From Acidaminobacter sp. JC074 (GTDB lineage: Bacteria; Bacillota; Clostridia; Peptostreptococcales; Acidaminobacteraceae), in NCBI RefSeq assembly GCF_022496765.1, contig NZ_VANV01000038.1, positions 1 through 36,913 of the forward strand: a stretch of DNA of 36,913 bases. The letters are read 5' to 3'. Below, piece by piece: positions 33,198 through 36,913 of the stretch. Position 1 is the first letter of the stretch; every line of letters starts with the position of its first letter. The notes beneath the pieces are model-generated. The model saw only the letters and a list, made by a program, of their open reading frames with translations, made no database searches and had not been told where the DNA came from. The translations under genes were made by a program, and so were the position numbers.

Positions 33198-33419
33198 CTA
33201 TTCGTTAACTGCATGATTCTTTATATATTCACGTAATGCTGAGTTCAAAAGTGTTTGATAACCAATTTTTTCTTCGGAAGCTTTCTTTTTAAAAAAAAGA
33301 ATAATATCGTCATCTAAACGAATCGTTGTAGACTTCTTATGAGGCTTATAAAAACGTCCACGTACTCCTTGTGAAAAGTCATATTCATCTTTCATTTCAT
33401 AATCATTTTTCGTACTCAT
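33198..33419 (-). CDS. brnA: BrnA-like antitoxin
   Basis: Antitoxin of the BrnTA pair, with a C-terminal ribbon-helix-helix-like DNA-binding region (STTIRLDDDIILFFKKKA, then GYQTLLNSALREYI). The N-terminal half (DYDFS-like EYDFSQGVRGRFYKPHK) should wrap the toxin. I start at the ATG at 33419, which has AAAGGAGG 4 nt upstream, giving 73 aa. It overlaps the toxin end by 17 nt. BrnA normally represses its own operon. Confidence 0.9.
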   Translation of the reverse strand: MSTKNDYEMKDEYDFSQGVRGRFYKPHKKSTTIRLDDDIILFFKKKASEEKIGYQTLLNSALREYIKNHAVNE

Positions 33420-33690
33420 ATTGCCTCCTTTCATAACTTGTTGCACTTCTTGCAGATATAATTCTAATTATTTCATCGCCATCTTCGTCAAAATATAAGT
33501 GTGCAACAACTAAAATATGTTGTTCATGAGTTATACCAACTGTAATCAATCTTTCTTCAAAATAGCTGAATCTCTCGTCAAGTACACTTAATTGAAACGA
33601 ATCAGAAAATACTTCTCTGGCCTGTTCAAAACTCACACCATATTTTTCTTTGTTGGTTATGTTCTTATTTTCATCCCACAAAAATTTCAA
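33403..33690 (-). CDS. brnT: BrnT-like ribonuclease toxin
   Basis: RelE-fold RNase toxin. Family landmarks are FLWDENKNITNKEKYGVSFEQA at the N-terminus, EVFSD, EERLITVG and the C-terminal RIISARSATSYERRQYE. The start is a TTG behind a GGGGG-rich ribosome binding site; no ATG lies in frame. A TATAAT box is at 33711-33716 on the minus strand. It overlaps the antitoxin gene, toxin first, as is usual for brnTA. All family motifs look intact. Confidence 0.92.
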   Translation of the reverse strand: MKFLWDENKNITNKEKYGVSFEQAREVFSDSFQLSVLDERFSYFEERLITVGITHEQHILVVAHLYFDEDGDEIIRIISARSATSYERRQYEYEK

Positions 33691-33716
33691 GACTACATCC
33701 CCCTAATTGAATTATA

Positions 33717-34099
33717 CTACAAAGATTCAGTTTTGTTACTGCATTGTACATACACAACATGTTAGCTTTATCTACACAAATCAGAACAGGTATGGCTTTT
33801 CATTTTGAGATAATGCCTGCATTTAATGAAAGACGATAACTCCATGAATGTGGCCTTCAATACATGAAATATACACTATATTGTTCACTACTAAAAATGA
33901 TCAATCATACACCACCAAATCATAGAGTCTCTGTGACCTTAATCACTTGTAAATCTATGCTATGAAACATCTAATTTTCAAGTAGTTTGATTTTATCTAA
34001 AAGAGGAGTTCTCATAAAATCGTCTTTTAGATATACAATAAGTTATATTGAACACATATCTTTACCTGATAAAATCTTTATTAACATGGTTCTGTCCTA
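33717..34099. other. Gene-free stretch with one long inverted repeat
   Basis: No credible reading frame on either strand. The only clear structure is a perfect 11-bp inverted repeat, TATCTAAAAGA (33994-34004) with TCTTTTAGATA (34023-34033), around an 18-base loop. It lies downstream of the unknown gene's stop and has no T-run, so its role is unclear. Confidence 0.45.
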
Positions 34100-35191
34100 T
34101 TAATCTACATCCTCAAAAATTATCAAGTTTCTCATATAATACAGCTTATCAAAATAGGCTTTATATTGCTTCTCTTTAGTCCCTTTCTTAAAATCCTTCA
34201 CACACTCATTCATTAGAAAACTCTGTTCTCTTAACCTAATGACGCTATCACTGTTAAAGAAGTTTTCACCTAGTTCAGTCATTTTAAAGCCATGTATCTT
34301 CAGATCAAGGTCTTGCTGTAATGGACCAACATCCTTGTATGAGTAATCTAATCTGATGTATTCCATATTGGTTAAATAATTCAGGTAGTCTAAGATTTTA
34401 TCTTCTCTAATAAAGGTATAAACAGACTCGAAGCCATTTGATTTTAGTGCGTTGATAATGATCTTTAACTCCATATTTCTAAAAGCAGATTCACTAAAAA
34501 ACTCACTTAAAATTTTCTCAAGCTTAAAGTTATCATACAGATCTACAAACTCTTTGAACTTTTTAAAATCACGAACAATGAACTGACCTTCATAATAATT
34601 AAAAACAAGGCCTCTATGACTCTCCTTATCAAATTCTAAAATGTTTATATCTGATACACTTTGGCAGGCAGTCCTCAAGCTATCAACCAGCTCGTCTCTA
34701 GAGATAGAAAGGATATCTAAGTCTCTTGCATACATAGAACATGCATGAATGCACTTAAGTAAAAGCTCTTCACTATCAACCTTACTTAGTAGATCTATCT
34801 CATCCAGTGTCTTTCTTCCATTATCTAATAGGTTTAATTCCACTATTTTAAGAGCCAAGATATCTTTATGAGCATTAAACTTTGTTCTATAATTACATTC
34901 AATGTGCTTAGAAGTAACAAGTGTTTTCAGACACCTGTTCAAATCATTTAAATAATGGACAGACTTAATACCAATCTTGTTGTCGATTAAAGCACTCCAA
35001 GTAGATACATTATTAGATGCCGTTCTCAGGACGGTCTCATAAAGCTCTTCTAAAGTCCTATAATCCATGACATTATTGATACTGTCAAATACCTCTTCTT
35101 CAGAATGATATTTTAGCTCACTGATAAATTGAAATGGATTACTGATATTTAGTTTTCTAGTCATTATATTGTAACTTGAAATACCTCTCAT
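34100..35191 (-). CDS. Uncharacterised helical protein with a possible winged-helix end
   Basis: I do not recognise this 363-aa protein. It is mostly helical, charged and soluble, with no signal peptide. A stretch near residues 245-320 (KIIINALKSNGFESVYTFI, then YLNYLTNMEYIRLDY and FKMTELGENFF) has the rhythm of a winged-helix DNA-binding domain. A leucine-rich run (TLDEIDLLSKVDSEELLLKC) lies in the middle. AAGGAG precedes the ATG at good spacing. It sits alone between a BrnTA pair and a DUF5050-like gene. The codon use looks like its neighbours, so it is probably a real gene. Confidence 0.75.
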   Translation of the reverse strand: MRGISSYNIMTRKLNISNPFQFISELKYHSEEEVFDSINNVMDYRTLEELYETVLRTASNNVSTWSALIDNKIGIKSVHYLNDLNRCLKTLVTSKHIECNYRTKFNAHKDILALKIVELNLLDNGRKTLDEIDLLSKVDSEELLLKCIHACSMYARDLDILSISRDELVDSLRTACQSVSDINILEFDKESHRGLVFNYYEGQFIVRDFKKFKEFVDLYDNFKLEKILSEFFSESAFRNMELKIIINALKSNGFESVYTFIREDKILDYLNYLTNMEYIRLDYSYKDVGPLQQDLDLKIHGFKMTELGENFFNSDSVIRLREQSFLMNECVKDFKKGTKEKQYKAYFDKLYYMRNLIIFEDVD

Positions 35192-35319
35192 AATTGTTCT
35201 CCTTAGTCATTGTTAGTCTTAAGCTTTGTATAAAAGATTCCTAAACTCAGCATCATATATTAAGTTGATTGGAAAATGCCAAACTAACCCAGTGTTCACA
35301 CTTTCAATAAAAGAACAAG
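35192..35319 (-). other. Short intergenic stretch with a coding-like fragment
   Basis: On the minus strand a frame reads NTGLVWHFPINLIYDAEFR then NLLYKA and stops at about 35225. It looks protein-like but has no ribosome binding site and only a GTG to start from. It could be the tail of a lost gene. Confidence 0.25.
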
Positions 35320-36303
35320 TTAATCCATTGGTATAATTTCATCTGTTAATATAGATACTCTTTTTAAGGTTGGATACATGTTATCATCTGACGACCTGTA
35401 AAGTACCCAGTCTCCTAAAACACTGATGCCCTCTTCAAGTCTACCATAGCTCAACTGAAGTATATTTTGGTCTTTTAAATCCATTTTATATAGACCTTCA
35501 TTTTCATTATATTTACCATCACCAAACTTGGTAAAGTAAAAGAATTGATCTACTTTACAATAATGTGATATCTTTTCATTCGAAAGTATATCTACTGTAC
35601 CATCTTCGTTTAATCTAGAGAGTTTAAAATCATCACTTAGATAAAATATTTCATCATCCTCAATAATCATATCTCTAGTCTTAACATTAGAAAGAGTGGT
35701 TTTATCAGTACCATCAAGATTCATCGTATCTAAGTAACCCCGACCATCAAATTCATAACTATAGTAGATCTTATCTCCTGATATAGCAATATCAGATGCA
35801 TCAACGTCACTTAATACTTGAAGATTTTCACCATTAAGCGTCATCCTACAGATGGCTTGATCAGATTTATATAATCTAATGAAATATAGCCACTCATCTT
35901 TAATATGTAGATCAATCATATACTTCTGAAGAGGAAGCTCAGTACTTTTATTATCAACCAGCTTATACCTAACCAGATTCTCTCTCAAAAAAACTAAATA
36001 GTCATCTACAGTATTTAAATGCCACATACCGTGTCCAGAAGCATTCTCAATGATTATTTCCTCATTAGAGAAATCCTTTTCAGATCTACATAATATAAGA
36101 CCATCTTTTAGATAGTAATAATAATCGTCACTTTCTACAGCAAAACCACCAGTATTAATATTAGCTAGGGTATTACCCAGTTTACCATTAGTAGATATAT
36201 CTATTTTTTCTACATTTTCAAGCTTAGTTTCATAAATTTTATCACCAACCTCAGAAAATATAGTCCAATCATCTAGTAGTCCAGTGCTTGGTAATAGTAG
36301 CAA
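35320..36303 (-). CDS. DUF5050-like beta-propeller protein, signal peptide frameshifted
   Basis: Probably an extracytoplasmic six-bladed propeller. Repeats of the form YYYYLKDGLILCR, DEWLYFIRLYKSDQAICRM and GDKIYYSYEFDGRG, with turns such as LNGENLQVLSD and LDGTDKTTLSN, are typical of DUF5050. The open frame begins inside a hydrophobic helix (VFATTVLLLLPSTG) without a proper start. If one A is removed from the A6 tract (36344-36349), the frame runs on from GTG 36352 as VKKNLIGNILVFATTVLLLL, a normal signal peptide. So the gene carries a one-base insertion, or the assembly has an error there. Function unknown. Confidence 0.7.
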   Translation of the reverse strand: MLLLPSTGLLDDWTIFSEVGDKIYETKLENVEKIDISTNGKLGNTLANINTGGFAVESDDYYYYLKDGLILCRSEKDFSNEEIIIENASGHGMWHLNTVDDYLVFLRENLVRYKLVDNKSTELPLQKYMIDLHIKDEWLYFIRLYKSDQAICRMTLNGENLQVLSDVDASDIAISGDKIYYSYEFDGRGYLDTMNLDGTDKTTLSNVKTRDMIIEDDEIFYLSDDFKLSRLNEDGTVDILSNEKISHYCKVDQFFYFTKFGDGKYNENEGLYKMDLKDQNILQLSYGRLEEGISVLGDWVLYRSSDDNMYPTLKRVSILTDEIIPMD

Positions 36304-36428
36304 AACAGTCGTTGCAAATACAAGTATATTTCCGATTAAGTTCTTTTTTCACCCATAACTATCCTACTTTCAATTCTAAGCTTACCAATAATTTTTTACA
36401 TAGAAGTTTATTTCTTTATCAATCTTCA

Positions 36429-36772
36429 TCACCAAGGTCTGGTCTGTTTTATTTTTTGATCTTCATAATTGATGTTTGGATCAGATACTTTATAGCCCCC
36501 ACCACTAGAGATAATGATACTAAAACATAAAATAAAAGAAACAAAAGCAACTGCAAATATCAATATGTTAGTCTTGAAGATGATTTTCTTATCAATACTT
36601 GTTCTCATTTGTGAAGCATTTTCAGAGTTTTCAACACTTACAAGGTCCCTTGAAAAACTTACATGATGTTTCATACCAGATATTTCATAAGAAGCTCTAT
36701 CAAATAAGTTAGAAGATAAGCTTAAATCTAAAATATGGTACTTAGAGTTTATTCCCTTCCCCAGTCGCTGTT
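36429..36772 (-). pseudogene. Membrane protein gene cut at its 5' end by an IS3-family element
   Basis: The frame is open from the edge of the mobile element through KGINSKYHILDLSLSS and ASYEISGMKHHVSFS to a single transmembrane helix (TNILIFAVAFVSFILCFSII), then a short outer tail SGGGYKVSDPNINYEDQK and the stop. The ATG at 36674 lies in mid-frame and has no ribosome binding site, so the natural start was upstream and is lost. The layout (cytosolic head, one helix, short outer tail) suggests an anchored regulator or a partner of the propeller protein next door. Confidence 0.55.
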
Positions 36773-36913
36773 TGTCAACTATGTTGTCGTGATTAACTGC
36801 TTTTAACTATACTTTTATCTTCTTTCTCCGGATTTAGATAAACTGTGTTATTTAAGTTCCAGTTTCTCGTTGGACCGCTCCATCGATTTGGGTTTTTAAG
36901 CTTTGCTGCTTCA
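36773..36913 (-). mobile_element. Right end of an IS3-family-like insertion sequence
   Basis: The element enters from the right window edge and ends at TGTCAACT (36773-36780), which has the TG start expected of IS3 terminal repeats. The stop of its transposase is about 13 bases inside. The left end lies outside the window, so the repeat pair and target duplication cannot be checked. Confidence 0.65.
36793..36913 (-). CDS. IS3-family transposase, C-terminal fragment
   Basis: The visible 39 residues contain AAKLKNPNRWSGPTRNW then NLNNTVYLNPEKED, matching the pattern NPxRWSGxTRNWxxxxxVxLNP that I recall at the C-terminus of some IS3 OrfB integrase-type transposases. The N-terminal catalytic part lies outside the window. 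Confidence 0.7.
   Translation of the reverse strand, partial: EAAKLKNPNRWSGPTRNWNLNNTVYLNPEKEDKSIVKSS

Noticed and set aside
33721..33990. Possible small ORFs or a small RNA downstream of the brnT promoter
   Set aside because: Frames are under 35 codons with no start or ribosome binding site; no convincing promoter and terminator pair.
1..36913. CRISPR arrays, tRNA or rRNA genes, integrases or phage structural genes
   Set aside because: None seen on reading both strands: no spaced direct-repeat array, no cloverleaf, no integrase or capsid motifs.

Overview
This is an AT-rich window (low GC by eye) with gene content typical of Bacillota, most like the Clostridia. Gram-positive signs are lipobox lipoproteins, a YesM/YesN-type two-component pair, strong AGGAGG-like ribosome binding sites and LacI/cre-like operators. 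TGA is used as stop, so the standard bacterial code applies. The genus cannot be named from sequence alone. Nearly all genes are on the minus strand; the exceptions are a HigBA toxin-antitoxin pair and two small genes facing away from the Wadjet operon.

Layout. (1) 1-1450: the edge of an insertion-sequence-like element, then a PAS-GGDEF cyclic-di-GMP synthase. (2) 2080-5182: a PIG-L deacetylase, acyltransferase and LacI regulator operon, preceded by two LacI-type operators 51 bp apart. (3) 5421-10366: a three-peptidase operon (S9, AbgA-like M20, M3/PepF). (4) 10545-14432: a toxin-antitoxin zone. It holds a frameshifted HTH antitoxin, a Panacea-type antitoxin beside an MqsR-like toxin broken by one stop codon, an HD-GYP gene with a Fur-box-like promoter, a relic HTH gene and an intact HigBA pair. 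(5) 14436-23446: a ChvE/MmsA/MmsB monosaccharide ABC transporter under a membrane-anchored sugar sensor, a histidine kinase, an AraC-type response regulator and a second binding lipoprotein, which resembles the clostridial XylFII-LytS-YesN arrangement. (6) 23509-30322: a complete Wadjet plasmid-defence operon (jetABCD, DUF5716-type JetA) with an orphan minimal nucleotidyltransferase after it. (7) 30403-31550: two tandem paralogous genes of unknown function, divergent from jetA. (8) 31577-33086: a MATE exporter with a structured leader. (9) 33198-33716: a BrnTA pair. (10) 34100-36913: an unknown gene, a DUF5050-like beta-propeller with a frameshifted signal peptide, and a membrane-protein gene cut by the end of an IS3-family element.

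How the parts relate. The GGDEF and HD-GYP proteins are opposing cyclic-di-GMP enzymes, and the HD-GYP promoter suggests iron control. The sugar cluster is a self-contained sense-and-import module. Wadjet, BrnTA, HigBA and the decaying antitoxins mark the rest as accessory, defence-rich DNA with insertion sequences at both edges. The best candidates for undescribed biology are the paralogous pair sharing a regulatory region with Wadjet, the Panacea antitoxin left with a dead MqsR-like toxin, the Fur-box-like site in the HD-GYP promoter, and the structured leader of the MATE gene.
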